Source of the DNA: Clostridiaceae bacterium
GTDB taxonomy: Bacteria > Bacillota > Clostridia > Lachnospirales > Lachnospiraceae
Length of the DNA: 64,000 nucleotides
Direction: 5' to 3'
Assembly (NCBI GenBank): GCA_009911305.1
Contig: QXXC01000008.1
Span: forward strand, 1-64,000
The translations under genes and the position numbers were made by a program. This document shows, piece by piece, positions 44,260 to 54,375 of the stretch. Below the pieces are notes generated by a model, which had not been told where the DNA came from, did no database searches, and saw only the letters and a program-made list of their open reading frames with translations. The first letter of the stretch is position 1, and every line of letters starts with the position of its first letter.

Positions 44260-45041
44260 GCTGCCAGATCCGCCTCCTGCGGGACGACAATGATCCGCGT
44301 GTCAGCGTCCACGGAGCAGATAATCTGCTTCATATACTCCTCCGGAACACTGATGCAGCCTGAGGTTCCCGTATTATTGCTGGTCTTGGGACAGTGCAGG
44401 AAGATAGCGGAGCCTTTTCCCGGCACGCAGTCCTCATTATAATTCAGCACAAGCCCGTAATTATACTGCGGAGCCTGGGTTATCAGCACCTCCGAGGAAT
44501 TCCAGTCCCGCTGCACATCCCGCTCATTGACCAGGCGGTTGTAGTAGCGGCTTTCGCTGTCGTCCACATAGTGGTCGCCGTCCTGAATCTGATGATAGGG
44601 GAGAATGCTGCCCGGATTCTCCTTCATGCCAAACGCCATGGGGAAGGAATACACGCCGCAGGGCGTTTTTTTATCCCCCTCCTTTTTCTCCGCCGAGATC
44701 CCGTTCATGCCGTGGACCGCCTCCACGGAAAGAACCTGTTGAAACACACCGGACGCGTCCTTCTGATACCAGGACAGATTCCCCTTGGCCGGATCATCCG
44801 GATTCCCGATCACAATGATCATCTGGGAAGCTTCCTTTGCCGTCTTTAAGGTATTCACATCGCCTGAATAGGGCTGCATCGCCTGCGCCTCCTCCCTGAT
44901 ATTGGCCGGATCCCCCGCGGGGCCCGCGCCTGTCTGCGCCGCCAGCGCGCTGAACGGGAGCAAAAGCCCCAGCAAAAGGCCGCCCATCCCGGCCGCCGCG
45001 CGCCCTCCTTTTTTCCTTATACTGCCTGCTTTTCTGTTCAT
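44253..45041 (-). CDS. Secreted L,D-transpeptidase (YkuD)
   Basis: 262 residues. Basic N-terminus with Sec signal (LLLGLLLPFSALAA). YkuD catalytic region: AIFLHCPKTSNN and GTSGCISVPEEYM with His, Ser-x-Gly-Cys. Forms 3-3 crosslinks in peptidoglycan or attaches proteins. ATG at 45041 has AGGAGG 10 bp upstream. It converges on the TatD-like gene with a 7-bp overlap of the two 3' ends. A full MITE copy lies just upstream. Confidence 0.9.
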   Translation of the reverse strand: MNRKAGSIRKKGGRAAAGMGGLLLGLLLPFSALAAQTGAGPAGDPANIREEAQAMQPYSGDVNTLKTAKEASQMIIVIGNPDDPAKGNLSWYQKDASGVFQQVLSVEAVHGMNGISAEKKEGDKKTPCGVYSFPMAFGMKENPGSILPYHQIQDGDHYVDDSESRYYNRLVNERDVQRDWNSSEVLITQAPQYNYGLVLNYNEDCVPGKGSAIFLHCPKTSNNTGTSGCISVPEEYMKQIICSVDADTRIIVVPQEADLAAY

Positions 45042-45076
45042 TCTGTCTTTTCCTCCTGATTTCGTAGCATGTCTTA

Positions 45077-45236
45077 GAGCGTGTTTGAAAAATGCTTTCT
45101 GCCAGATGTGCGTTCCACTTTGTGGGAGATTTGGGCCAAATGAACGCGGCGCAGTGGGCTGCGTTAAGTGAATTTGGCACAAATATACCGCAAAGTGGGG
45201 CGTGCAGATGGCGGGAATGATTTTTCAAACACGCTC
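45077..45236. mobile_element. Best-preserved 160-bp MITE-like element
   Basis: Flanked by TA on both sides (45075-45076, 45237-45238). Ends GAGCGTGTTTGAAAAAT and ATTTTTCAAACACGCTC are perfect 17-bp inverted repeats. The interior has further palindromes (CCACTTTG/CAAAGTGG; GATTTGGGCCAAAT). No coding capacity. Length and TA flanks suit an IS630/mariner-type MITE. Confidence 0.88.
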
Positions 45237-45377
45237 TAGTGTTCCATCCATTCCACACGTTAAAATACAGCAGCTCCATCATAACATATCCGTATATTGA
45301 CTGCTTTACATTTTTTTTACAGTTTTATAAACGTTTCGCATCAGGCGTAACCGCTCAATTTCCCCGGACGGCTGCCG

Positions 45378-46190
45378 TCAGACCACAATCTCCAGCCCTG
45401 TATACAGCGGGCAGACCACGTCTCCCAGCTCCTCCTTTAAAATTTCAAACTGACGTTCGCCTGTGCAATGGCCCGTATAGACTGCTTCAATTCCCGTCTC
45501 CCGGATCCGACCGGCCAGGGCGCGCACCTCCTCGTCCGATGAACGGAACAGATGAAGGCCGCCTACGATCCCATAGATATGGCGATCCGGCCATGTCTCT
45601 GCCGTCTCCCGGATAATATTGTCCGCCCCGCCGTGGGAACAACTGTTAAACACCATGATTCCCCGCTCTGTATCCACTGCCAGGCTCTGCTCATGGAAAA
45701 AGGAATCCGGCAGCCACGAGGAACCTCTTTTTATGTACATCCCGGCCTTCCTGCCAAGCGTCTCCAGATCCTGCGTCTTGTGCGGAATAAGCGTAACACC
45801 CGGGCACGCTTCAAAATCTCCCTCCACATAGACAAGCCTGTCCTTAAATTTCTCCAGATACCCTTCCTTTATACCGATATAGCGGTAAACCTTCTCCTGC
45901 CTGCTGTAGCAGTTTTCCCCGGACCCCTTCCTCAGATACATGGGAGCCGTCCTGTTTTTCTCAAAAAATGCCTCCATTCCGTCCGAATGATCATAATGGG
46001 CATGAGACAAAACCGCAAATTCCGCCTCCTCCAGATCGAGCCCCATCTGAACCGCATTCTCTGCAAACCGCGCCGAAGCCCCGGTATCTAACAGGAACCT
46101 GTGGCCGTTATGCTCAATCCATACAGACAGCCCCCACTCCGGTGTGAGGGCGCTCCTGGTGTTGTTGTCAATCAAAATTCTGGCTATCAA
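45378..46190 (-). CDS. Metallo-beta-lactamase-fold hydrolase
   Basis: 270 residues. Metal motif LSHAHYDHSDG, plus NSCSHGGADNIIRE and YTGHCTGERQ. Resembles the MBL group sometimes annotated as 7,8-dihydropterin-6-yl-methyl-4-(beta-D-ribofuranosyl)aminobenzene 5'-phosphate synthase-like. Most likely start is TTG at 46190 (LIARILIDNN), 9 bp after GGAGG; the in-frame ATG 40 codons earlier has no RBS and unrelated sequence. Confidence 0.88.
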   Translation of the reverse strand: MIARILIDNNTRSALTPEWGLSVWIEHNGHRFLLDTGASARFAENAVQMGLDLEEAEFAVLSHAHYDHSDGMEAFFEKNRTAPMYLRKGSGENCYSRQEKVYRYIGIKEGYLEKFKDRLVYVEGDFEACPGVTLIPHKTQDLETLGRKAGMYIKRGSSWLPDSFFHEQSLAVDTERGIMVFNSCSHGGADNIIRETAETWPDRHIYGIVGGLHLFRSSDEEVRALAGRIRETGIEAVYTGHCTGERQFEILKEELGDVVCPLYTGLEIVV

Positions 46191-46498
46191 TGGTATATGC
46201 CTCCGTTTCTTCGATTCAATGTCATGATGTTGGGGGAAAAAGGTCTTTAGCCCCCTCTGATACCGGATTGCCCCGTACTCTGTACTCCCGCAATCCTCAA
46301 AAACATGCAAAATCCGCTCGGATCGGGCTGCTTTTTCATATTTTTGCGGGTCCCAGGTTCAAAAATCCTCTTGACCCTGGTATCATGTAATTTTATTATA
46401 CCACCGCAAAACAAATAAAGAAACCGCCTCTTCCCTTTTTCCCGTTTATGAGGTAATATATTGTATAATACATGCTTTAGCAAAGGAGGAACAAAAGG

Positions 46499-47551
46499 AT
46501 GAAAAAGCAATTATTTTTCCCTGTCTGCACCGCAGTGATCGCTGCAGCGTTAGCTTCCGGCTGCGGGACAAAGGATGTCCTGAACAGTATGCGGCCCTCA
46601 GAAGCCGCTGCCGAGACGTCTGAGAACACGGAAGCGGAGGAGGAGACGATCAGCGAGGACGACGCGGAGGAAGCAGAGAGCGAGCTGTACAATACCTATA
46701 TTGATGTAAATAACGTCATGGTAGACCGCTTCAGCGATGTGATCAGCAGCTATTTCCGTTACGTGGATTTTCAGGAGGAGTTTGTCCCGCTTCAGGACGA
46801 CTACTGGTGCCTGTCAAATATCAGCACCTTCTATGAGCACATGGATGATGCCAATGAGCTGGCCCAGCAGAAGACGGACAAGACGTCCCTGGACAATGCC
46901 TATTTGGAGCTCTACCCGGTCATGCGGGATCTGGCTGAGGCCCTGGACGAGGTCTATGATTATACAGATATGAAATCATATCTGGACGATGATTATGCAA
47001 AGGGCAAAGAGCTGCACGCCAGGATCTGGAGCGATTACGCATCCTATGAGACGCTGGCTGACACATTTATCAATGAGCTGTCCGTTGTGGCGGATCAGAA
47101 GCGTGATGAGAATCTGGAGCGCTTAAAGGAAGAGGGCTATGAGGCCACCTATGCGTTCACAAAGCTGATCACCACCGGCCAGGAGATCCAGACCGCTATC
47201 TATGAGCAGGAAATCGATGATTCCCAGATCACAAGCCTGAACATTGAAGCGCTCCAGCCGCTCTATGATCAGTATGTGGAGGAGGTTCAGACCTGCTTAA
47301 ACTACCTGGCGGACACGAATATTATGGAAGAAGAGGGCTATCCCACCCACTCCGCTTACTACTCCTCGTTTGAGCGCAACATCCGCGAGTCCAAGACGGC
47401 GCTGACGGATCTGTTCCAGAGAGTCCGCGATCAGAAGGGCTTCGAGAGCTATGAACTCAATTCCGCCTTTGCGGCTGACGGATCCATTGAGAATTTCTTT
47501 GACACACTCTCCAATATCATTGATGATTACAACCGCTTAATCAACTATTAA
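46499..47551 (+). CDS. YiiG-like DUF3829 lipoprotein
   Basis: 350 residues. Lipobox LASGC near residue 22, an acidic linker (TEAEEETISEDDAEEAESEL), then an all-helical domain (YIDVNNVMVDRFSDVISSYF) as in the YiiG/DUF3829 family. Function unknown; attached to the outer face of the membrane. RBS AAAGGAGG. A TATAAT lies about 40 bp upstream, without a good -35. Confidence 0.85.
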   Translation: MKKQLFFPVCTAVIAAALASGCGTKDVLNSMRPSEAAAETSENTEAEEETISEDDAEEAESELYNTYIDVNNVMVDRFSDVISSYFRYVDFQEEFVPLQDDYWCLSNISTFYEHMDDANELAQQKTDKTSLDNAYLELYPVMRDLAEALDEVYDYTDMKSYLDDDYAKGKELHARIWSDYASYETLADTFINELSVVADQKRDENLERLKEEGYEATYAFTKLITTGQEIQTAIYEQEIDDSQITSLNIEALQPLYDQYVEEVQTCLNYLADTNIMEEEGYPTHSAYYSSFERNIRESKTALTDLFQRVRDQKGFESYELNSAFAADGSIENFFDTLSNIIDDYNRLINY

Positions 47552-47561
47552 CGCTTAAAAT

Positions 47562-47599
47562 AACATGCGGCCCGGATTTTAAATCCGGGCCGCATGTTT
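47562..47599. terminator. Bidirectional terminator between convergent lipoprotein genes
   Basis: Near-perfect palindrome CATGCGGCCCGGATTT / AAATCCGGGCCGCATG with short A/T tracts outside, 10 bp past the YiiG-like stop. Confidence 0.8.
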
Positions 47600-47639
47600 A
47601 TCTGCAGGCTTCAGGGCTGTCCCCTGTCACTCTGTCCGC

Positions 47640-49163
47640 TTATTTGATCTGAACCGCCTTCGTCTCCTCACCTATCGTCATCAGAAGCAGGGCATGTTCC
47701 TCCGTATCCAGCAGGTTTTGGGAAACATGGAACACGATAAAGCCGCTCTTCGTCTCCCCCGCTTCCAGGCGCGCCCCTGTCAAATCCCCGCCGCCGAGCA
47801 GATCCACAGGCGTGTACTTGTGCCCGCTGGAGGTTGCAAGCTCGATCATCAGCTCATCGGACATGATCACCATTGGCAGGAAGCTCTCTTCTTCCGTCCC
47901 CTGATTGGCGATGTCCACATCGATACGGACAAACTCCTTCCCCTCATCCGGGTCAAAATACATCGAACCGCTGGTGATGCGTCCTGTCTCCTCCGCTGTC
48001 TTTACCGTGATCGACCAATTGCCGATCTCCACGCTGCTTCCGATCGGCCCCAGCGCGCCGCCGCTTAAATAGCCCTTAAATTTCTCCCTGTTTTCCTCTC
48101 TCCTCTCCTCTGCTTTCTGCAGTGTGAGCCCGGATTCCATACTGCTTCCGGTCCGCTCCTCCAACACCTCCCGGCAAATCACGCCCGGCTCATATGTATA
48201 ATCTCCCCAGGCGGGCTGGCGCTCTCCCGTCTCCTGTGCTTCCCAGTAGACTCTGGCCGTCTGTTCCCCGCCGGCGTCTTCCGCATTGTCCTCAAACTCC
48301 AAAAAGAACCGGGAAGTCAGCCCGTTTACCGTGATGGAAAAGCTGCCCTGCTCCACAGACGGCTCCCAGCCCTCTGCCTGGGCCAGGCGGTATATCTCCC
48401 CGAAATGCAGGCTGTCCATGGACAGATACGGATACTCGGTTACATCATCCCCCGTCGTCAGCGTCATCCCTCCCTCATCCGCATAAAAGGCCGTCACAGC
48501 ATCCTGCGTCAGGTAATCGAGCGGATCGCCTAAATAATACTGACAGATATTGGACACATAGCCGCTCCCAATCCGCTCGTTTATCTGATCCACATCATTG
48601 ATGTCCGTATGCCCAATCTGCCGGCTGTCCGGGATATGAATCACCTCCGGCTCATACCCCTTCATCTCAGGCCCTTTGATCTCTACCCGGATATCGGCGC
48701 AGTTCCACCCGTTGTCAACGCTTCCCAGCGTAAACTTCGCCGGAAGCCCGGCCGCCTCATACGCCTTTGCTATCTTTGAAAGCGACTCGCTGAGCGCCGC
48801 CACCTCCTCATACCCGTCCACAGACACCACAAACTCCTTATCCCCCTCACCCGGTTCGAGGTGAAGCCCCAGCTTTTCGGCTTCACTGAGGACAAAGGCA
48901 GCGGGATATGTGTCGTCAAACCCCGTGTTCGTGTACTCCTCCCCTGCCGGAACCACCTTAAACGAAAGATCCGGCCTGTCCTTTGGGGATGCCTTATAGG
49001 AAACGGATCCCCCTTCGGAGATTTCCTCAATCACAAATTTCTGTTCATACAGGTTCTCCAGATACTCCGATACCTCCGGATACGGAGATTTTTTCAATGC
49101 CCCGCAGCCGGACAGCAGCGCCGCTGCCGCTGCCGGGAGCATGATGAGATAACTCCTTTTCAT
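47640..49163 (-). CDS. Large lipoprotein with C-terminal DUF4352-like domain
   Basis: 507 residues. Signal MKRSYLIMLPAAAAALLSGC. The central part (about 30-350) is unassigned and beta-rich. The C-terminal 120 residues (SVEIGNWSITVKTAEETGRI, then KEFVRIDVDIANQGTEEESF) look like the DUF4352 immunoglobulin-like fold common on Gram-positive lipoproteins. ATG at 49163 preceded by AAGGGG. No catalytic motif seen. Confidence 0.8.
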   Translation of the reverse strand: MKRSYLIMLPAAAAALLSGCGALKKSPYPEVSEYLENLYEQKFVIEEISEGGSVSYKASPKDRPDLSFKVVPAGEEYTNTGFDDTYPAAFVLSEAEKLGLHLEPGEGDKEFVVSVDGYEEVAALSESLSKIAKAYEAAGLPAKFTLGSVDNGWNCADIRVEIKGPEMKGYEPEVIHIPDSRQIGHTDINDVDQINERIGSGYVSNICQYYLGDPLDYLTQDAVTAFYADEGGMTLTTGDDVTEYPYLSMDSLHFGEIYRLAQAEGWEPSVEQGSFSITVNGLTSRFFLEFEDNAEDAGGEQTARVYWEAQETGERQPAWGDYTYEPGVICREVLEERTGSSMESGLTLQKAEERREENREKFKGYLSGGALGPIGSSVEIGNWSITVKTAEETGRITSGSMYFDPDEGKEFVRIDVDIANQGTEEESFLPMVIMSDELMIELATSSGHKYTPVDLLGGGDLTGARLEAGETKSGFIVFHVSQNLLDTEEHALLLMTIGEETKAVQIK

Positions 49164-49220
49164 TTTTTTACCCCTTATTTCCTTTCCCGATTTATTTCGT
49201 AATGCCGCCGCTGACAACAC

Positions 49221-49853
49221 TTATTGACTGCCGCTCAAGGTTTGCATAAGAGCAAAGAAATGCTGCGCCTCTCCTGTACTGAAATACGCGTACCATGCGT
49301 CCAGTGTATCCGGCTGAAAGACCTCCAGGCGCTCTATAATCTGCCTTGCCCACAGTAAGGCCCCTGTGGAACCTGCGGTAATCAGATTATGAGCCGCGAC
49401 AGACGGCTCGTCAACATAGAAATTCTGCCCCCTGTAGCCGGGCGAAACCATTTCAAGATAGCCTGCCCCATTGCTGGTGTGCGGCCTTTTATCCAACAGG
49501 CCGGCATTTGCCAGCGCCGCAGTCGCGCCGCAGATGGCGCATACCACAGCGCCTGCGGAAAGAAGTTCGCCTGCTTTTCCAATAATAGCGCCATGCTCAG
49601 GATGATCCCAGGTATCTGCTCCCGGCAGCAGCAGTACGCTTTCCTTATTTACTATAATATCGTCAGTGACACAATCGGGAATGACGGTCAGCCCGCCCAT
49701 GGTTTTGACCGGTTTTGCTGTAATACCGACTGTTTTTACTGAAATCTCCGGCGCGCTCTTTTTGAAAAAACGCCTGGAATGTAATTCCGCTGTAACATAC
49801 CCCAGCTCCCAGTCAGCCAGGGTGTCAGGAACGTATACATAAACTGTGAGCAT
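49221..49853 (-). CDS. DJ-1/PfpI family protein
   Basis: 210 residues, class I glutamine-amidotransferase-like fold. Nucleophile elbow VCAICGATAALANAGLL with Cys, and LLLPGADTWDHPEH. Homologues are glyoxalases, chaperones or peptidases; no specific role can be assigned. Lies about 60 bp upstream of the DUF4352 lipoprotein in the same direction. Confidence 0.9.
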   Translation of the reverse strand: MLTVYVYVPDTLADWELGYVTAELHSRRFFKKSAPEISVKTVGITAKPVKTMGGLTVIPDCVTDDIIVNKESVLLLPGADTWDHPEHGAIIGKAGELLSAGAVVCAICGATAALANAGLLDKRPHTSNGAGYLEMVSPGYRGQNFYVDEPSVAAHNLITAGSTGALLWARQIIERLEVFQPDTLDAWYAYFSTGEAQHFFALMQTLSGSQ

Positions 49854-50030
49854 AACTTCCTCCGTTTTCTTTCGTGAACGTCAGCCTCTGCTTACGCCTT
49901 TATCCTATGATCCAATCGCTGACATCAAGCATGGCTGCGATCTGTCATAAAATATAGGCAATAGCGAAACGGCGGGCGCCAAATGAAAGCTGACAGGCCT
50001 GTCAGCATTGCAAAACATATGTGACGCAGG

Positions 50031-50096
50031 GAATATAAATATCCCGCTCCCGCCCGGAGAAAAGCGGGCGGGAGCGGAGATTCTGCCGGATATAAA
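50031..50096. repeat. GC-rich hairpin related to family 2
   Basis: A 13-bp stem (50044-50056 / 50065-50077, CCGCTCCCGCCCG) around GAGAAAAG, flanked by ATATAAAT/GGATATAAAT. The CCGGAGAAAAGCG core resembles the interior of 40347-40471, so it may be a decayed copy. The rest of 49854-50144 holds no gene. Confidence 0.5.
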
Positions 50097-50144
50097 TGCC
50101 GGCAATGCGGCCCTCACAGGTAAAATTTGTTTCTTTCATGACAT

Positions 50145-51437
50145 CTATTTTATGATATCCTGAATCACCTCAATCCCCTTCTGGAGCTGATTATCCAGCT
50201 CCTGCGGGATCACGGCCAGCCGTCTCGCCTCGTCGTCAAGCTCCACCTCCACATCCGGGGAAATGCCCTTGCCGTGGATATCCAGGCCGCCCGGCGTATA
50301 ATAATGGCTGGTGGTCAGTTTAACCGCGCTTCCGTCCGAAAGCGGGATCAGGCTCTGGACAATGCCCTTGCCGAAGGTCTGCATGCCCACAATCGTCGCA
50401 GCGTCGTAGTCCTTCAGCGCCCCGGTTAATACCTCAGATGCGCTCGCAGAATTTTCATTGACCAGCACCACCATGGGCATATCCAGGCTGTGGCCGTCCT
50501 CTGCCTTGTAGATCTCCTCATTTCCATATTTATCTGATATGGTGAGAATGCGGCCGCCGTCCTCGATGAGATAGTCTGCCATGGAGACAACGGTGTTCAG
50601 CTCTCCGCCCGGATTGTCGCGCAGATCGATGATCAGCCGCTCCATTCCCTGTCCTCTTAACTCTTCGATCTTATCCTTAAACTGCTTCGCTGTCACCTCG
50701 TCGAATTCGATCACGGATATATAGCCGATTTTGTCCTCCAGCATCTTTCCTGACACGGTCTGGACATCGATAAAGCGCCTTGTGACCGTCAGATCCACAT
50801 ATTCCCCGGAGTCCTCGCGGTAAACGGTGATCGCTACCTGGCTGCCCTCCTCGCCTTTTACATAATTATTTACGAGCAGCGTCAGATCCACGCCTGCCAT
50901 CAGCTCCCCGTCCACCTTATAGATCACATCGCCCGGCAGGATACCGGCCTCCTCGGCGGGGCTGCCCTCAAACACCCGGACAATCGTGGAGATCTGAGTC
51001 CGCACATCCTGGGAAACCATGGCCCCAATCCCGCAGTACGTGCCCTTTGTCTCATCCATAAAGCTCGCAAGCTCTTCCGGCGTGTAATACGCCGCGTAGG
51101 GGTCGTTTAAGCCAAAGATGTAGCCCTGGTAAAGCCCCGCCTCTCCCTTATCCGGTTCGATCTGATCCTCGAACAGGTATACCTCGTCAACCAGATTCTC
51201 TATCTGGGAAAGCTTCCCGCTGATGCGTTCCAGGTCAAGCCCTCCGTTTCCCTCGCCGGCCGGAGACGTCTGCGCGCCGGCTTCCTCTCTCCCGGGTCCG
51301 GCGCCCGCCTGATTTCCCATGACGTCCTGTCCGAACATGTAGATAGCGGTCGATGCGCCCACTGTCACAAAACAGGTAAACGCCGTCACCAGCACGCCGA
51401 CCATAACGCCTTTCCAGAATTTATTTCTATTGTCCAT
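50145..51437 (-). CDS. S41-family C-terminal processing peptidase (CtpA-like)
   Basis: 430 residues. Membrane anchor near residues 10-33, PDZ domain (GAMVSQDVRTQISTIVRVFE to VDGELMAGVDL), and S41 protease with LIIDLRDNPGGEL, catalytic Ser in NENSASASEVLTGAL and Lys in QTFGKGIVQSLIP. Acts outside the membrane, often on cell wall hydrolases. Last gene of ftsE-ftsX-envC-ctpA order, 78 bp after the EnvC-like gene. Confidence 0.95.
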   Translation of the reverse strand: MDNRNKFWKGVMVGVLVTAFTCFVTVGASTAIYMFGQDVMGNQAGAGPGREEAGAQTSPAGEGNGGLDLERISGKLSQIENLVDEVYLFEDQIEPDKGEAGLYQGYIFGLNDPYAAYYTPEELASFMDETKGTYCGIGAMVSQDVRTQISTIVRVFEGSPAEEAGILPGDVIYKVDGELMAGVDLTLLVNNYVKGEEGSQVAITVYREDSGEYVDLTVTRRFIDVQTVSGKMLEDKIGYISVIEFDEVTAKQFKDKIEELRGQGMERLIIDLRDNPGGELNTVVSMADYLIEDGGRILTISDKYGNEEIYKAEDGHSLDMPMVVLVNENSASASEVLTGALKDYDAATIVGMQTFGKGIVQSLIPLSDGSAVKLTTSHYYTPGGLDIHGKGISPDVEVELDDEARRLAVIPQELDNQLQKGIEVIQDIIK

Positions 51438-51515
51438 CTTATCTGCCTCCTGCTTTCTGCGGATCGCTGCGCTTCACAGCCATCTGACTGAATACGGCCG
51501 TCCTCTGAGCCCCGG

Positions 51516-52721
51516 CTACGGGCTCACATACTGCGACGGGTTCACATACGAGCCGTTTAAACGAACCCCGAAATGAAGATGCGGCCCTGTTGAATAGCCG
51601 GTCGAACCGACCTTTGCGATCACCTGCCCCTGGCTGACCGTATCCCCGGCTGAAACGAGTAACTGGGAACAATGCATATACACAGTGGATACGCCGCCTC
51701 CATGATTCACCATAATATAATTTCCAGCAGAATAGCTGTATGTAGCGATCGTCACCGTCCCTGCCGCCGCGGCGACGATGTTGGATCCGGTGGATGCGCC
51801 GATGTCAATGCCCTTGTGATTCGTGGACGCGCCCTGGGTCGGTGACTCCCGATCCCCGAAGCGGGATGTTATGCGCCCGCTGGCAGGGCACGGCCATATA
51901 AACTTAATATTCCCAATACTGACCGTATTATACGTTTTTCCGGCCTCCTCGGCCCGTTTCCTGGCTTCTTCCTCCTGGCGCTTAAGCTCCGCCTCGATCT
52001 GCGCGATCTTATCCTCCTGAGCCTTGATATCCCTCTCATACGCCTCAAGCTGCGCGGTCCGCTCTCCGATCTGGGCGGCGTACTTTTGCAGCTCCGCCGT
52101 CTTTTCACCTACCAGCGTCTCCACGGATGACTGCTTGGCCATGGTCTGCTCCTCAAGGATCAGAAGCTCCTCTCTCTCCCGCTCAAGCGCCGCCTTATCC
52201 TCTGCAATGCCGTTTTTAACCTCAATATAGCGATCCAGCATCTTCCTGTCATACTCCGAGATCTTGGAAATATACTCCGCCCGGTTCAAAAGCTCAGACA
52301 TGGACTTTGATGCAAGCAGGAGATCCCAGAAGCTCTCGTCTCCCCGCTCGTACATATACTTAATCCGCAGCTTCATGGAAGCGTACTGCTCCCGCTCCGT
52401 CTCCTGGGCGGCGGCAAGCTGAACCGACGTCTCCTCAATCGTCTGCTCCTTATCCGCAATCTCGCCCTCCAGGCGGTCCAGCTCTGTGTGCAGCACGTCA
52501 AGCTGACGGTCCAGCTCGCGCACATAGGTTTCCGTATCCTGTTTCAGTCCCTCCAGCTCCCGGATCGCCTGCTCGGTCCGCTTTTTCTCCTCCTCAAGGG
52601 AATCAATCTTCCCCTTGGCATTGTCCACATCCTGCTTCGTGGCCCCGTAAACCGGCGGCCCGGCCAGGCAGGCGATCAGGGATATAAATAATAACCGTTT
52701 TCCCGCCGTATGCTTGATCAT
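51516..52721 (-). CDS. EnvC-like murein hydrolase activator (coiled coil + M23)
   Basis: 401 residues. Sec signal (ISLIACLAGPPVYGA), long coiled coil (about 28-260) and a C-terminal LytM/M23 domain (NHKGIDIGASTGSNIVAAAA, TGYSTGPHLHFGVRLNG). HxxxD and HxH zinc ligands are present (NHKGID, HLHF), so it may be catalytic, like PcsB/CwlO partners of FtsEX. It sits directly downstream of ftsX, the expected partner arrangement. Confidence 0.94.
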   Translation of the reverse strand: MIKHTAGKRLLFISLIACLAGPPVYGATKQDVDNAKGKIDSLEEEKKRTEQAIRELEGLKQDTETYVRELDRQLDVLHTELDRLEGEIADKEQTIEETSVQLAAAQETEREQYASMKLRIKYMYERGDESFWDLLLASKSMSELLNRAEYISKISEYDRKMLDRYIEVKNGIAEDKAALEREREELLILEEQTMAKQSSVETLVGEKTAELQKYAAQIGERTAQLEAYERDIKAQEDKIAQIEAELKRQEEEARKRAEEAGKTYNTVSIGNIKFIWPCPASGRITSRFGDRESPTQGASTNHKGIDIGASTGSNIVAAAAGTVTIATYSYSAGNYIMVNHGGGVSTVYMHCSQLLVSAGDTVSQGQVIAKVGSTGYSTGPHLHFGVRLNGSYVNPSQYVSP

Positions 52722-52756
52722 TCACATTCATCCTTAAAAAATACTGCAGCCTGTCC

Positions 52757-53665
52757 TTACACCTTTAGCTGCCTGCGTATCGTAAAAAAGCTTCCGACAA
52801 AGCCAATCCCCAGCCCCAAAGCCCCGGCCACTGCCGCCATATAGGGGAAAAGGCGCTCGATCGGGATAAATGCCAGAATATTTGACAAGATCTGAAATTT
52901 CTCTGTCATATATTCCGTCATGTGCCGGTACAGAACATAGCTTCCGGCCAGGGGAATCGCCGCCCCCATGCAGCCGATCATCATGCCCTCAAACACAAAG
53001 GGCGCGCGGATCATAAAATTCGTGGCGCCGATCAGGCGCATAATCCGGTTCTCCTCCCGGCGGGAGGCTGCCGCCCTGGAGATCGTATTGCTGATCAGGA
53101 ATACGGCCACAGCCAGGAGGATCCCGATCACCGCCGCGGAAATCAGGCCCACCATCCGCCCGAAGCTTGTAAAGCCCGAAGCCGCGGCGTTGGAGTAATT
53201 GATCTGACGGATCCCCGAAACGGCCTTCAGATGCCCGACCACCTCCTCCTGCTGGCTGATATCCTCCAGATAGAGTTCAATGGAAGCAGAGCCTGCCAGG
53301 GGATTGTCATCCGCAAAGCCCGCCGCCAGCTCCTCCACCCCCTTAAAATATTCTTTTTGAAAGAGCTCCCACGCCTCCTCGGCGGAAACGTACTCGACCT
53401 TCGCGATCCCCTGCCGGCCCTCCAGCGCCTCTTTTACCTTAAGAATCTCCTCCGGCGGCAGGCTTTCCTCAAAAAATACCGTGATCCCAACCGTCGCCTG
53501 CGCCCGCTTTACCATGTACTGCACATTGGCCGCCAAGGCGAACAGCAGGCAGAAGAGAAAAATACAGGCCGAAATAATGGCCGTTGACGCCAGGGAAAAC
53601 CAGATATTGCGCCCTATGTTCTTCATGCCCTCTTTCAGGCAGTACAAAAACCTGCTAATACCCAT
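52757..53665 (-). CDS. ftsX: Cell division protein FtsX
   Basis: 302 residues. Four membrane segments with a large extracellular loop (about 50-170) that in homologues contacts the murein hydrolase. AASRREENRIMRLIGATNFM is the typical cytoplasmic motif. Starts within the last 11 bp of ftsE. FtsEX transmits ATP hydrolysis to the EnvC-like protein. Confidence 0.96.
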   Translation of the reverse strand: MGISRFLYCLKEGMKNIGRNIWFSLASTAIISACIFLFCLLFALAANVQYMVKRAQATVGITVFFEESLPPEEILKVKEALEGRQGIAKVEYVSAEEAWELFQKEYFKGVEELAAGFADDNPLAGSASIELYLEDISQQEEVVGHLKAVSGIRQINYSNAAASGFTSFGRMVGLISAAVIGILLAVAVFLISNTISRAAASRREENRIMRLIGATNFMIRAPFVFEGMMIGCMGAAIPLAGSYVLYRHMTEYMTEKFQILSNILAFIPIERLFPYMAAVAGALGLGIGFVGSFFTIRRQLKV

Positions 53666-54341
53666 AATCCCAGCCGCCCGTTTCCCGATCGTCAGTCAAA
53701 ATACCGCGATCCAGGGTGATCACCCGTTTTCCCATTCGTTCCACAATCTCCTCACTGTGCGTCACCACAATCACCATGGTTCCGCGCTCATTAATCTCCT
53801 CCAGAAGATACATGATCTCCATCGAATTCTGCGCGTCCAGATTCCCGGTCGGCTCGTCGGCCAGAAGGATCTCCGGCGAATTGATCAGCGCCCTTGCGAT
53901 CGCCACCCGCTGCTGCTCACCGCCTGAAAGCTCCCTTGGCAGAGCCTTATACTTGGACGACAGGCCCACCATGCGCAGCATCTCGGGAACCGACTCCCGG
54001 ATCACGCGCGGCGGCACGCCGATCACACGCTGGGCAAACGCCACATTTTCATAAACCGTCTTATCCTTCAAAAGCCGGAAATCCTGGAACACCACGCCCA
54101 GGCTCCGGCGGTATTTCGCCACATAACGCTTGGGCATCTTCCCCAGATCCATATCATTGACCATGATGCGGCCGGAGGTGGGCTCCACCTCCTTTAAAAG
54201 CAGCTTAAGCAGCGTCGATTTACCCGAGCCGCTGCGCCCCATGATAAAAACAAATTCGCCGTCCTCAATGGTAATGCTGATATTCTTCAGCGCGCGGCTC
54301 CCCGCTTTATACGTCTTATTGAGATCCGTTATCTCAATCAT
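53655..54341 (-). CDS. ftsE: Cell division ATP-binding protein FtsE
   Basis: 228 residues. Walker A GRSGSGKST, signature LSGGEQQRVAIARAL, Walker B EILLADEPTGNLD. ATPase of FtsEX at the septum or sidewall. Follows the CdaR-like regulator gene by 34 bp. Confidence 0.97.
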   Translation of the reverse strand: MIEITDLNKTYKAGSRALKNISITIEDGEFVFIMGRSGSGKSTLLKLLLKEVEPTSGRIMVNDMDLGKMPKRYVAKYRRSLGVVFQDFRLLKDKTVYENVAFAQRVIGVPPRVIRESVPEMLRMVGLSSKYKALPRELSGGEQQRVAIARALINSPEILLADEPTGNLDAQNSMEIMYLLEEINERGTMVIVVTHSEEIVERMGKRVITLDRGILTDDRETGGWDYGY

Positions 54342-54375
54342 GCCCTTTGTACCTCAGCCAAACTCATTATCCTGT

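Noticed and set aside
45239..45377. Possible family 3 copy beginning GTTCCATCCATTCC
   Set aside because: Similarity ends after about 12 bp, too short to claim.
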